Origin: Caenorhabditis remanei
Taxonomy: Eukaryota > Nematoda > Chromadorea > Rhabditida > Rhabditidae
DNA: 64,000 bases
Assembly: GCF_010183535.1 (NCBI RefSeq)
Contig: NC_071332.1
Location: forward strand, 9,734,001 to 9,798,000
Direction of reading: 5' to 3'
Shown here: piece after piece, positions 1 to 11,100 of the stretch
Layout of the letters: each line of letters opens with the position of its first letter
How positions within the stretch are numbered: position 1 is the first letter of the stretch
Translations under genes and position numbers: made by a program
Notes under the pieces: model-generated
What the model saw: the letters and a program-made list of their open reading frames with translations, nothing else
What the model was told of the DNA's origin: nothing
Database searches by the model: none

Positions 1-1198
1 ATTTCAGATTGTGATATTGTGAGAATTCATACGGACTCCAATTGTAATAACTATTTATTCATATTTCTCAGATTTTGTTATTCTCTAGACCTAGAATTTC
101 CTGTGAGGAAGTGAGTGATCCACTTAATAATAAAAGATGTTCTTTTGAATTTAAATTCGAAAAGAAGAAATAAACCAAAAAAAAATGGAATTTCCATGGA
201 AACGTTTAACCAGCTACCTCCAATTGAGGTGCTCAAAACGAAAGACCAATCGAAATTGTTCAATAAAAATGAAACCTCAAAAAAAAATGGAAAGACCAAC
301 CACAATGCTTCAATGAAGGAAAGTCCTAGATGACGTATTTTTCGAAAAGAAAATCAGAAATAATAGAAATTTGAGAAGAAAAGAAAGAACAACATGTGTG
401 GAGCATTATGAAGTATTTCGATGATGATGAGATTGAATAGATCGGATAGACACTGACCTTGCTTTGATTTCATTGCTAATTGGCTATATAAAAAGAAAAG
501 AAAAAAGAAGAAGATAGGATGAATGGACTAAAGAGAAAATGAAGGAGAAGAAGAAGAGAAAAAAGAAAACGAACGGAAGACTCATTTAACTTCAAAATGA
601 TTGTTATGACGTGGCAGGTGGATGAGCCAAAATGGATATTTCCTTTGATACATACAAGTCAATTTCTTCAAATTGTGACAGGCGAAGAAGAAAATCGAGG
701 AAGTGGGTTGACACGCGATCCAACTTTTTTCGTCTGTTCGTTCAGTTTCAATTAGGAACCAATTACATTGAATTGGCATTATTAGAAAACCCTCGTGAAT
801 GATGTCGTTTTTTTTGTTTCTTCGGGACAAAGATCCAAGTAATAATTAGAATTTGGGGAATGAGGGGGTTGATAGTTCTACTGTGTTATTGGATGTGAGA
901 TCAAGAAATTGAAATTTTATTGCTTCTGTTTTTTGAATAACTCCCAAGTCTGCGAGATTGAGAAACATTCCAATCCGAGGGGTCATCTACAGTCTCTCAA
1001 ACTGGTCCGTTTTCATAGTTCTACTGTGTATCATTCTCCGATCTGTTAGAAATCAAACTTACTGATTTTCGATCACCAGCTACAGTATCTCACATATCGC
1101 TGAATCATTTCATCAATATGCAAATCGAAAACAATAAAGTTCCCATGCTTCTATGCTGATTTTGCAGCATACCACCGCCTCTTTCCCGTGAAAAATAG
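1..1198. other. intergenic, no gene seen
   Basis: AT-rich sequence with purine-rich runs around positions 480-560. Short open frames occur on both strands but none has splice-site support, a signal peptide or recognisable residues. I see no RNA gene and no repeat with clear ends. Confidence 0.5.
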
Positions 1199-1205
1199 TA
1201 TATAA
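1199..1205 (+). promoter_or_regulatory. TATA box of the small secreted peptide gene
   Basis: A TATATAA motif lies 53 nt upstream of the ATG at 1258, a normal spacing for a short 5' leader. It supports transcription starting close to the start codon. Confidence 0.5.
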
Positions 1206-1257
1206 GCCACCCTCAAAATCACAGAAAATCATAGGATACTTCCGTTCTCTACTGAGA

Positions 1258-1425
1258 ATGAATATTCTGGCTCTTCTTGTCTTCGTCCTCATCGCCATCA
1301 CGTCTCCAATCATGGCTCGCGGTAAACGTTGCCGCTCGAGCACCCAATGCAACTATGAATCGGTTTGCTACGAGGGTCGCTGTTACACGATCGACGAGAT
1401 GTTCGATAAATTCGATGCCAAGTGA
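1258..1425 (+). CDS. small secreted cysteine-rich peptide (55 aa)
   Basis: Single-exon gene. The ATG at 1258 is followed by a hydrophobic signal peptide (MNILALLVFVLIAITSPIMA, residues 1-20). The mature part is about 35 residues with four cysteines spaced C-x5-C-x5-C-x4-C (starting GKRCRSSTQC), likely two disulphides. A TATA box lies upstream and an AATAAA polyadenylation signal at about 1448, 22 nt after the stop, so the whole transcription unit is visible. The product is probably exported as a toxin-like, antimicrobial or signalling peptide. I do not recognise the family, so the function is open. No intron and no similar neighbour. Confidence 0.7.
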   Translation: MNILALLVFVLIAITSPIMARGKRCRSSTQCNYESVCYEGRCYTIDEMFDKFDAK

Positions 1426-2317
1426 TCGCCTTCTGTCCGTTATCATCAATAAATGATTGAGCATTCCAAATGGTGTACTTGTGTTACTACATAGTTCAAC
1501 TGTTATAAGGCGTTTCTTTCTCAGTTAAAGCTACACATGTCTAAGCATTCAGTATGGTGGGGGTTTTCTGGAGCAAAAAACGAAATATAAAAGTAATGTG
1601 ACTAGCTATAATAGAGAAAATATTTTCTGGCAGAATTGGTTGGATGGAGCTAACAATGAGAAACAAATCATATAAAGATACTGAGGTTCGTGCGTCTACA
1701 ATAAGCCAAGATGAACGCTGTTTGTTTTTATTATAAAATCATCTGTCAAAGGGTTAAAGTTCCGAAAAAATACAGTAAAAGTTCATCAATAGATCAAATA
1801 AGTGACGATTTGTATCTCAATACGTTGAAAATAAGTGCGAAAAGCTTTGGCAAAGGTGGTGGTGGCTCTCTCTAAAAGAACCTATTCTTCTCGCACAAAC
1901 AAACACTTAACTAGGGGGCAGACCCTTGTCGCAGAAGCAGAAAAAAAGAAATTGTGGGTAAGAAATAACTTTTGAACTTACGAACCACCGATTACATTTC
2001 TTTATATGTACACACCCACATACTAATTATAGAGAACCAAGTGTTTGGGACCAGAGAAATCTGAGAAGAATCTTTGGGAATAGGCGATGAAAAAACGATT
2101 GTGAATAGCAAATATCTTATATGAGATAATGTTTTTAGGGAAGAAGACAGGATATTTTTGGGAAGGGTCAGTATTAAATGGGAAGGGCAAAGACATTGGA
2201 GAGAAGAGTAATTCATACTCCGTTTTTGACGTCCTCTACGTAGGTTTTCTAGCTATCCAAGGTTCTAGGACTTTCCCACAAAACGTGTCAAGTTTCATTC
2301 TGATGACACCCTCTAAC
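1426..2317. other. intergenic / 3' flank
   Basis: Contains the 3' UTR of the peptide gene and the downstream flank of the minus-strand acidic protein gene. If the alternative donor at the end of that gene is used (see findings), a further 3' exon would have to lie here; I could not identify one. Confidence 0.4.
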
Positions 2318-4527
2318 TTACTTGACATCTTCTTCCTCCTCAGGTTCTGTGATCTCTTCTGGTGCAGAAGTCGTCGTAGGTGGTTCTGTTGTAGTTATTG
2401 TTGTAGTCTCAGCTTCTTCCACAACGTTTTCATCAGCTTCCTCTTCTGTTTCCTCTTCCTCATATTCTTCAGTTTCACCTCCATTCTCTTCACCTTTTTC
2501 AACTTCTTCTTCTTCTTCCTCCTCCACTTCTTCAGTTTTTTCTATCGTGACTTCTTTCTGTTTCATCACTGGCTCTGGCTTCGGTTCAATGTCTCCAGCA
2601 GCCGTATCAGATCCTTCATCATAAAAAGTTAGGTCATCTTCCAGCAAATGATCAATATCATCTTTGTATTCTTCGTAACTTTCTCTTGTTTCCCTACTCG
2701 TATTGTTGAAATCCTGAAATTATGAAATTATGAAGTACTTTTGAATGAATTGAGAGAACAATTGGTATTGAAAATGGGGCAAGTTCTTGAGATGTTCACA
2801 TAATTAACATAAGATGTTGGAGAAGAAGAACATCAACTTTTCTCTTTGTCAGAAAATAAATATTTAGAACATTTAAAAGGTTCAAGTTACATTGTTCATA
2901 ATCTATGACACATATATAATGTCAAATTTAGAGTTTCAGAATTTAAATTGAGAAGTTCACATTTTCAGTACAATATTCTAGACCAAGAATTGATAGTTTT
3001 GTTCGAAAAAAAACTATTCTGGATGAAGGGAAAATCTTAAAATCTCTGAAAACTTTGGACTACTAAACCATAACAGATTTAGGAAAAAATAACTGCTCGG
3101 TCAGTTTCATAGTGAGTGGGACATCTGAGCACCAATGGGGGTCTAGTGACTAAAAATGTATTACTCGTCACTCATTCCTCAACGAGACTAACAAAAAAGA
3201 TGCTCATTCGACCTGAAAAAGTTCTCACCCTCTCCTCCCCCTCCCTTCAAACAACCATCTTTGTTCTTTCTTGTCATTCACAACTAATTCGAAGAACAAT
3301 AGGGCCTTTGGGAGAGAATGAAGCTGAAGAAAATCTTCAAATCCAAATTTGGATGCAAAATGAAAAAAAAACATTTGGGCGTGATGAAATCTACCAGAAT
3401 AATCAAATCATTCTCCGTGTATTTCATTCCACATTAGTCTGCTTCAATGCCTTCAAAGGATCTCAGACTCACCGCCAAAAGTAAACCGTTGTTGATCATA
3501 GAAGGTGAATTGAATGCAGCTGCATTGTATGATCCCTTATTCTGTCGCATTCGATTCAAACTTTTCGGCGGTTTACATTCTACTCTGAAAGAAAGGATTT
3601 GGTTGGTATTAGTTGTTCTTATGCTAATTGTTCGGAGCCCATCTGCCTATGCGAAACCAATTAATTACGTCAAAAACATGTGGAATGGATACAGAAACAA
3701 CTAATGTTTGTTTTTCACTTTTCTCTCTTCACTTTCAAAGTCTCGTTATCTTTTTCTCTGCTTGTTAGACTAATGTGTAATGAAGTTATGGTTCATTGGT
3801 AATTCAGAGAAATATTAGATGACACCGAGACACCGAGTTTCACTTTTTCTCTTCAAAACTTTATTCTGTGGCTGTTTTAAAAGTTGTTAAAGGTTGGATA
3901 ACTGAAAGAAGACTGCAAAATTTCCTAGTTATCTCAATTGGTAGATGTTCCATAGATCAACTTGTTCTAGATTCAAAATGAAGTCTATGAAAAATGTTAC
4001 TTTCAGTTTAATAAGGCCTGGACTCCTATGCAGATCAAATCAATTATTGTCGGGTTGTAAATTTGAAACTATCTTACAAACATCTTTGATCCCTATAACC
4101 AAAGATTCAACTCAAACCGTGATTGATCATTTAACGTAAATATCGAGTTTCGTGGCGGTATAACCACAAAAATGGGTTTCGAATTTTTGCGAAATCCAGC
4201 AGTGAGAATCTGTTTTCCAATTGTCAACTACCCAACAGTTTACCTGAAAGTGCATTTCTGCTCTACAGTTCGGAGTTTTAATATTTCCAGACTCTGAAAC
4301 TAAAGTGAGCTCATTTCTACCTTCCGTCACGTATCAAGTTTATCTGATCCACTCTTCTTTGATACATTCAAAAAACTGCGATATCAGTTGTATTTGTATT
4401 TGATCACAAGTGAAAGAAGAGGAAACACTTACAAGACAAATAGGAAAATTGAAGAAATTGATACAAACAGGAGAAAGAGTTGCGGGAACAAGAAGAAGAA
4501 GCCTCTCCGCCATCGACCTATCATCAT
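2318..4527 (-). CDS. secreted highly acidic Glu/Thr-rich protein
   Basis: Three-exon model: 4433-4527, 3473-3584, 2318-2713, giving about 200 aa. Exon 1 starts MMIGRWRRGFFFLFPQLFLL, a signal peptide or signal anchor, and ends at a perfect GTAAGT donor with two bases left over. Exon 2 (VECKPPKSLNRMRQ...) starts after CTTTCTTTCAG with the matching phase and ends at GTGAGT. Exon 3 starts after a TTTCAG acceptor, again in phase. The C-terminal half is dominated by Glu runs and a Thr/Pro patch (TTTITTTEPPTTTSAPEE) that resembles an O-glycosylated linker. It looks like an extracellular-matrix or mucin-like product; no domain is recognised. The selenium-binding-protein gene ends 270 bp upstream on the same strand. 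Oddity: the TAA stop overlaps a consensus donor (CAA|GTAAGT), so the true C terminus may continue. Confidence 0.6.
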
Positions 4528-4797
4528 CCTCTCGCACAGTTTGTGATAGAGAAAAGGAGCTCTTTCCGAAGAGGAAGAGGAAAGATGGAGGAGGAGCAAA
4601 AAGCACCAGACACTCTCTTTTCCTTTCTCTCTATCTTGTTGCGCAATGAAAAAGAGTGCGCAACAATGGGGTGGAGAAGAAGAAGAAGAAGCTGAATAAG
4701 AATAAGAGGAAGATGGGCACGAGTACCATGAAGAGCAGGAACAGATTAATTTAGGCAAAAAAGGGATTCATAAGAACAAAGATGAACTACGGAGTAG

Positions 4798-7700
4798 TTA
4801 AAGGAATGTGTCACTCGTACAGTCGCCATCTAGGAATTTGATGTCTCGAATTACGAAGGGTCCGTTCGGTTGATCCTGAAAATGGAATGATGGAGATCGG
4901 TCGGATGATACTGCAGTAATCAGATCAAAAAAGTTTTGATTGTTTTTCAATTGGATATGCATATTTGAGATCTTCTTCCTACTAATGGAATAGTTCTGTG
5001 TATGTGTCCGTCCAACGCTTCTCACAGAATAACGTTTTTCTCTCTGAACCGTTTCAAAAGATGTCTAGGGGTATACCCATGAACCTCCGAGCGCTTCAAT
5101 TTTTTGAACCCCAGGTGTCGGATTACTGTAGGATTACTGTAGCTACCGTAACCCAAAAAATGAAAAAGTGTTCCAAACAGAACGAGGGAGACCAGACTGG
5201 GGTGATAACAACCTTGACCCCTTAGTACAACAGCCAAAAAAAATTGGGCCGGTTACTGTAGGATTACGGCAGTTACAGAGTTTTGAACATTAACAGTCAA
5301 ACCTGAATATCTTGAAAGGTTCAGATCTCCACTGATGCAGTATGTTGATAAATTTGTTAACTCTGTAGTCCCGTACTTTTCCTTGGGACACTTTGCAGAT
5401 TTTCTACTGCCATACCCCTAAAGAGGTACTGTAGCTACAGTAACCCAAAAATCGGAAAAATAGGCTCAAACTTAAAATACGGGGTCCATTCTTTGGTAGT
5501 GACACCCCGGGCACCTTAAAACAATACCCCAAAAATTTGAGCCAGTTCGGCCGCTAGATAAAGAAAATCCAGAAAATTCCAAAAGCTTCCAGAAATTTCG
5601 GAACGTTCTAGATTTTTTCAGAACTTCCTAGACACTCCCGGAAAATATTTCGGTCAAATATCAGAATATCGAGAAGCGTGAGAAAACGCGGCGAAGCCGC
5701 GCCAGCTCTGCTGGTTTGATGCTATTACTGTAAAAAAAAGTTTTAGGCTCACAACCTATCTAAAGATATAACTATTCTCCATTTTTAAAATTTCAGTGAT
5801 CTATCAAAAACATGTTCAAATTTATGAAATAACCAGATTAGTCATTAGTTTCCAGCCGAATTCCTCTTCGTAGAAACTATGATTAAAGTTGAAATATGGT
5901 CACATGTTACTTTTTTCTCTCTGACTTTCATGCATGATTTACCATTCAGTTTGTGAGTAACTTCAATTTCTTTTTGGTTTTTTTTCATCTGCTTTCTTGG
6001 TTTCTTATGCGAAATCTCATTAACAGATGCAACCAAATAAAAACTGCTCTGTCAACTGCCAATGTTGAACTGTCCGCAGAAATTCCAAATACTTTCCAGT
6101 ACACAACCATCACATCAAAACAAAAACCTTACTTTCATATCGACCAAAAACTTTTCATTTAATCGCATCTCATTTTCAACAATATCCACTCTGACCATCT
6201 GTCCTCCGTCCCTGAAAATTAAATCCTTTTTTGGCCATCACTCTGTCTCTCTAATTCTTTCATACTATTTCTTCTTAATTTGGAGAAAAACTCACGAAAT
6301 AAGCTCCGGATAAAACTGCGCGTCCCAGGCTTTATAAAACGAATTGCAAACATAAAGACGGCTGCCGTCTTTCGATAACTGCATCAATGCGGGACCTCCT
6401 CGGAATTTGGTGCCACGTGGCAAAGAACGTGCTTCAGGAGGCAACCACCATCGGTCCTCCATAGCGTTTGCAGACTTTATACGTACTTCTGGAAAACTGT
6501 CGAACACTCCACCGAGATTGATCTGGAAGAAAAATGATAAAATCCAGAATGGAAATGGACAGCAACTTTGCCATGAAGAGTAACTCTAAAAGGATCTTGA
6601 ATGTCAAATCTCCAAACGATTCCATGCAAAAATCCACATACATACAGCCATCGATCGTCCATTGAGATTATCATATCAGTCAACAGAGCCGGCATTTCAT
6701 CACTTGTCCAATTTTCCACCTGAAATGAAGCTCTCTCTGATTTGTGTCTGAACATTCACCCTATCTGAAATGACTAATAACATTGGAACAGGTTAACTCA
6801 CCTTCAATAAAGGAACATGTGCCACTTTATCAGCTTGCCATTCTCGACTCAAAGTATTCATATGCAGGTGAAAAACGGAACTTCCGATAGCAGAAATAGC
6901 GAATGCATGATTACAATCTGTATTGTGTAGAAACTTGACAGCAATCATCAGACTTCCATCGTATGTATCCAAATCGATTGATTGTAATAACTTCGGCGGA
7001 CTGATCTGCCACACATGCAAACGGGATCCGAAGCTTTCTGACACTAAACTATGAGCACTCAGAGTCATTTCTCTAGACAAGTCCGTTATAAATTCAAAGT
7101 ATACCATTCTCAAGTTCACTCGGCTGAAATCCATCTCGAAGTAGTCTTGGATGTCCCCATTCACTGGAAATCAGCACATTGTGACGAGGTTGGAGTGAGA
7201 AATCACCACCAAGTGCAGAGAAAGTTGGTTCACTTCTCTTTCGGATTTCCCACGTTCTTCTATCTATCAAAACGAAATCGCCTGAAACTTCTAGACTAAA
7301 AATAGCTATTCCCACCAAACCTCACCTTTCCCATTTCCAAATCTGTCTCCTAATGTGGAAACATGCACTGGTGCTCCTTTTAATGGAAGTGATCTGACCG
7401 CATAAGGACAGGAAACATCTTTCCGAATAAGTTCGTCACTTCGAATTTCCTGTGATTTGAATAAATATTTTATTATGTCTGAAGATCACTTACCTTCTCA
7501 ATGTAAAATTTGTTTTTATCGAATCCAATCACATAAATTTTTCCAGAATTCATACACGGAACTATAATGTTCTTCCTGACCAATTTGCCCATTTCAGTCA
7601 ATGATTCTGCAGACTTTGCCCAATTCATTCTTCCAGGTTCATCTCCATTCGAAGTTAGTCTTATTTCAGAGAGAATGGTACAGAATGTTTCACTAGTTGG

Positions 7701-8168
7701 ATCCAAATCGATCAGCGCTATTTTATCCCGATCGAAACCGATTGAATGAGGACAACAGACAACAGCAAACAGTTCATCCTCTTGTTCTTCATATGCAAGT
7801 CTGTAATCGTACATTTGATGTTCCACAGCCATTGGAGGTCTCTCTTCTGTTTTCGTGAATTTTGCGAATTCTTGAAGAATTTCTTCTTGTTGAGCATTTG
7901 GTTTTGAATACTCGTGGCTCTGAAATGCAATGCTTATTGTATCAGTCTATCTTGAAGAAATTGTAGTATTTGATGGGAGAAACTTTCAATAAAACACATA
8001 ACATTAATCATTTCAGACATAAGTCATTCTCGAGTGGTTGCTCATTGCAAAATTATATTTGAGTAATCGTCTAGTGCAAAATCTCTACGGATACCAGCTC
8101 ATAGATCTAGTTCGTTTTGAACAACCTCAGTCTGAAAACCAAGTTAGACTTACAATACATACACCCAT
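4798..8168 (-). CDS. selenium-binding protein / methanethiol oxidase homologue
   Basis: Nine exons in agreeing phase: 8154-8168, 7494-7919, 7326-7449, 7105-7281, 6802-7043, 6567-6719, 6296-6522, 4912-4981, 4798-4875 (503 aa). Family anchors in order: ALIDLDP near residue 73, SLPLKGAPVHVSTLGD, GNGKGDFVLID, QPRHNVLISSEW, LRDGF, GSRLHVW, ALLTDMIISMDDRWLY, GGPALMQLS, AWDAQFYPELI and the terminal GDCTSDTFL, which parallels the GDCSSD ending of human SELENBP1. The family is a WD40-like propeller that oxidises methanethiol in the cytosol. The first exon encodes only MGVCI, joining to Ser to give MGVCIS, an N-myristoylation-type start. The Cys-containing motif of the human protein (around its Cys57) is absent here (RMNWAKSAESL), so activity may differ. 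C. elegans has two homologues; chromosome V synteny suggests the R11G10.2-like one (from memory). The last long intron (4982-6295) carries repeat sequence. The donor after exon 6 (GTTGCT) is weak. Confidence 0.85.
5085..5745. repeat. dispersed-repeat-derived sequence in an intron
   Basis: Within the long intron of the selenium-binding-protein gene. Near-copies of CTGTAG(G/C)(A/T)TAC and ACTGTAGCTACxGTAACCC recur on both strands around 5120, 5255 and 5430. Next comes a cluster of TTCCAGAA/TTCTAGA-like words (5570-5640), then a GC-rich stretch with the perfect hairpin CCAGC-TCT-GCTGG near 5702. This is typical of old non-autonomous nematode repeats. A Helitron-like origin is possible but I could not fix the ends. 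Confidence 0.5.
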
Positions 8169-11100
8169 TTTGTAGTTTGAGGAGTAGAATATGAAGAATA
8201 AATTCAATATAAAAGTGAAGTACGAGCCGATACTCTGTTGGAAGGATGAAGTAGATGTCTAATCCGGACATGTTAAGGTGCTTATAGACTGAAGAAGAGG
8301 CGGAAACACACATGTTCTTGCTTTCTTCATTTGGAATAATTGAAGTGGGAAATGATGAAATCTGCTGGGTGGACGAAAGAAACTGATTTCTGAAAAACTT
8401 GATGTTTCTAAAAATGTACATGATAAGGTCTAATGAACTTGATCATCTCGTCATGATCCCTAAATATTCACGACATCTGACTTGTGATCATAGCCCCAGC
8501 CCTTCGAAAAAGATTTCTGTTATTCAGCGGCCAATTGTGTCTTATCTGATTCATTCTCCCTACTCAACTGAGTCAAAGAAAGAGCATAGAACGTGGTTAT
8601 TCAGGGTTACCTGTTCGTGTTTTTTACTTCTCAATACTACTGAAATATCAAAGACTCTTTATCTGGAATTGTTCCAACACTCTTGGTTTGCTGATGCTCC
8701 AGTTTCCAATTGCAGGTGAGCTTTTCAATTTTTGTAGGATGAAATCTGAGATGGTTTTTGAAATTTATTGAAGAGTTGCATTATCTAAAAACAAAAATTC
8801 AAGCATTACCTGTGTCAATATTATGTCTTGCAAGATGAAAATCTGTTTCTTTTTGCAAAATACAAAGTAAAGTTGGTTTTCTGATTTGATTTCTCTCATT
8901 TCAAAATATTTTTGTTGCAACAACATAGATCTCCTATGTTTTGAGTTGTCTGCTCACATTTTTTGAAACTGAAACTTCCCTGAATTCTGCTGAAAAATGC
9001 TGAAAAATGCATCAGGTAAGAACAAAAATATGAAAAATAGCTTGACCGATGTCACTTGTTCCTATTGAATTATAGTTGTATGAGTCAAAAATCGGACGTG
9101 AATCGGACTGATCTTGTAAGCGATTTGTTGATAGATTTTGTTAGTGGCAGCTATGGAACAGTGCAGATTTATATTTGTCATTCTTAACCAATAATTTGGT
9201 GTAGGAACTATTATTTAATCGGATCGGTTCGTACAGTTCAAATCACTACATAGTGTCTCCCGGAGGGGTTTTTTATATAGGTATTCGTTCTTATCGTTCT
9301 CTGTAATCAAAATTCTGTTGGAAATTGGGTTTTCACGCAAATTGGCCTCTTGAAAATTCATAATTCTGAACAAAAGTTCTGACCTATAATTTTTGTTTTT
9401 TTTTTCATCACATTTCTTCATTTCCTTATAGAACTGTACATTTTCTGACTGCTTGTATACATCCTGTAACTGAAAAATTTTTCTCTGCTAGTGTTGCTCA
9501 CAACAAATGGAGTGTACTGTTTTACTTCAAATTCTAGATTTACTGCTAAAAATCCTGTGTTAAACCATTTAACTTTTTCAACTTTCCGTTGAAATCATAT
9601 GATTCATATTTTTCTTTATTTTTTTCCAGTGTAATGGGATACTTTCCTCTTCTTTCCCCCACGGGTCGTCTCATAATTTTTTCATTTTCTTGGACCTTCC
9701 AACTCAAAAAAACAAGACACATTCATCTTATTGCAACATTCGACAAGAAAAATTACAAATGACATTTTTTCATTATTCTGCTCTCACATTTATTCACTCT
9801 CCAATTACTTCTTCACACCACTCGACCATTGACTTTTTCATCTGTTTTCAGTTTCCAATCGGCCATTTGGTTCCAATTTCTTTTCCTCGTTTCCTTCTAA
9901 ATTCCTTGAATTTCTTCCAAAACTTTTTGATCCTTGAATATCCTTGTGAGAACTTTTATTTTATTTTCCCACCATAACTTTACTTTTTTCTTTCGACTAG
10001 TTCAAGATATTTTGTTTTTGTCTGTCTCAGGATTTGTACAGATGTAAGTAACTCATTTAACACAAAACTCAATGTCTTTTTTCTCGATTTTTGATTCCTC
10101 AGAATTGCAGAAGTATTGATATTAAGTAAGTTATGTCAGAATTCGGAATCATAAAATGTTCTTCAGAAATCAGAGATATCAAACAAAGAGACTTTTGCGA
10201 TACTTGCGATCGTATTCAATAAATAAATAAATAAATATATAAATAAATTCCAGGGGAAATTCAATTCCTACTTCATGTTGAATTTTTGTATTCAAAGCAT
10301 TCGAGTATTCTCGTGTTCTTTCTAGATGTCATGAGAACTTTTTCTGAGAATTATGCCAATTTTTGGTGTTCGATAAATTCATACTCAATAATTCTGGATA
10401 CCAAAAAGGGAGCATCCGTAAGGCACTGTATCTCATGTTTCCATTTTCATGAAACACATCACATAGTCTTCTGGTATTCCATAGTTATTATTTCCACAAA
10501 TTCTGTGTTAGTTTTTCAAAGAAACCCTTTGCTTTCGTCATTTTGATTGTTTGAGTTTGTTTTTCTGCAAGTGTACTTTTAATTGCTGGTTTTATTGAAC
10601 TAATACTCTATGATTTCCTCTGTCGAAGTGGAAATATACGAAGAGAGAAAACATCGAGATCACATTTGATTTTCAAAGGCTCACAAACTCTTTTTTCAAA
10701 ATCATTAGGTTCTTCTCCTTTTTAATTTAAGCGAAGGTACTTAATTAGTTCTCATTTTTCAGCGCAAATTGAAAAACTGTCAAAATGGAGAAATATATTC
10801 ATGGGAAGATTTATATTTTTGAATGTTCTTGATCTCAAAACTCAATTTTCATGGTCTGTTAACCTTGAACTTATGAGAATTTGAGCATAAAAGTGAACTG
10901 TCGAGGTTTGAAGAAGATCACCAAAATATAAGTGCAGAACATTGATAGTGGGTTCAAGTTCTGTAAACGAGAGAAATAATATCTGCAGACAACTAGAGAA
11001 TTATAATATAAGTCACTGTAGCGTGTAATGAAGAGTTAGAAACAACAAAAAATAACAAATCGTGTATTTTTACACTATTTGTGATGTAACCTGTTTTTGA

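Noticed and set aside
2129..2632. Plus-strand Ser- or Phe-rich open frames
   Set aside because: They are antisense readings of the GAA/GAG-rich last exon of the acidic protein; repetitive composition explains the lack of stops.
3447..3704. Plus-strand 85-codon frame with a hydrophobic stretch (LVLVVLMLIV), looking like a secreted peptide
   Set aside because: The opposite strand here carries an exon (3473-3584) with strong acceptor and donor and phases that fit both neighbours of the acidic protein gene; the plus frame is its shadow.
4127..4330. Minus-strand Cys/Trp-containing frame (CWVVDNWKTDSHCW)
   Set aside because: It lies inside intron 1 of the acidic protein gene and its phases do not match exon 1 (two leftover bases) or exon 2; no other gene can use it.
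7051..7299. Plus-strand frame over the selenium-binding gene
   Set aside because: Antisense shadow of well-supported exons at 6802-7043 and 7105-7281.
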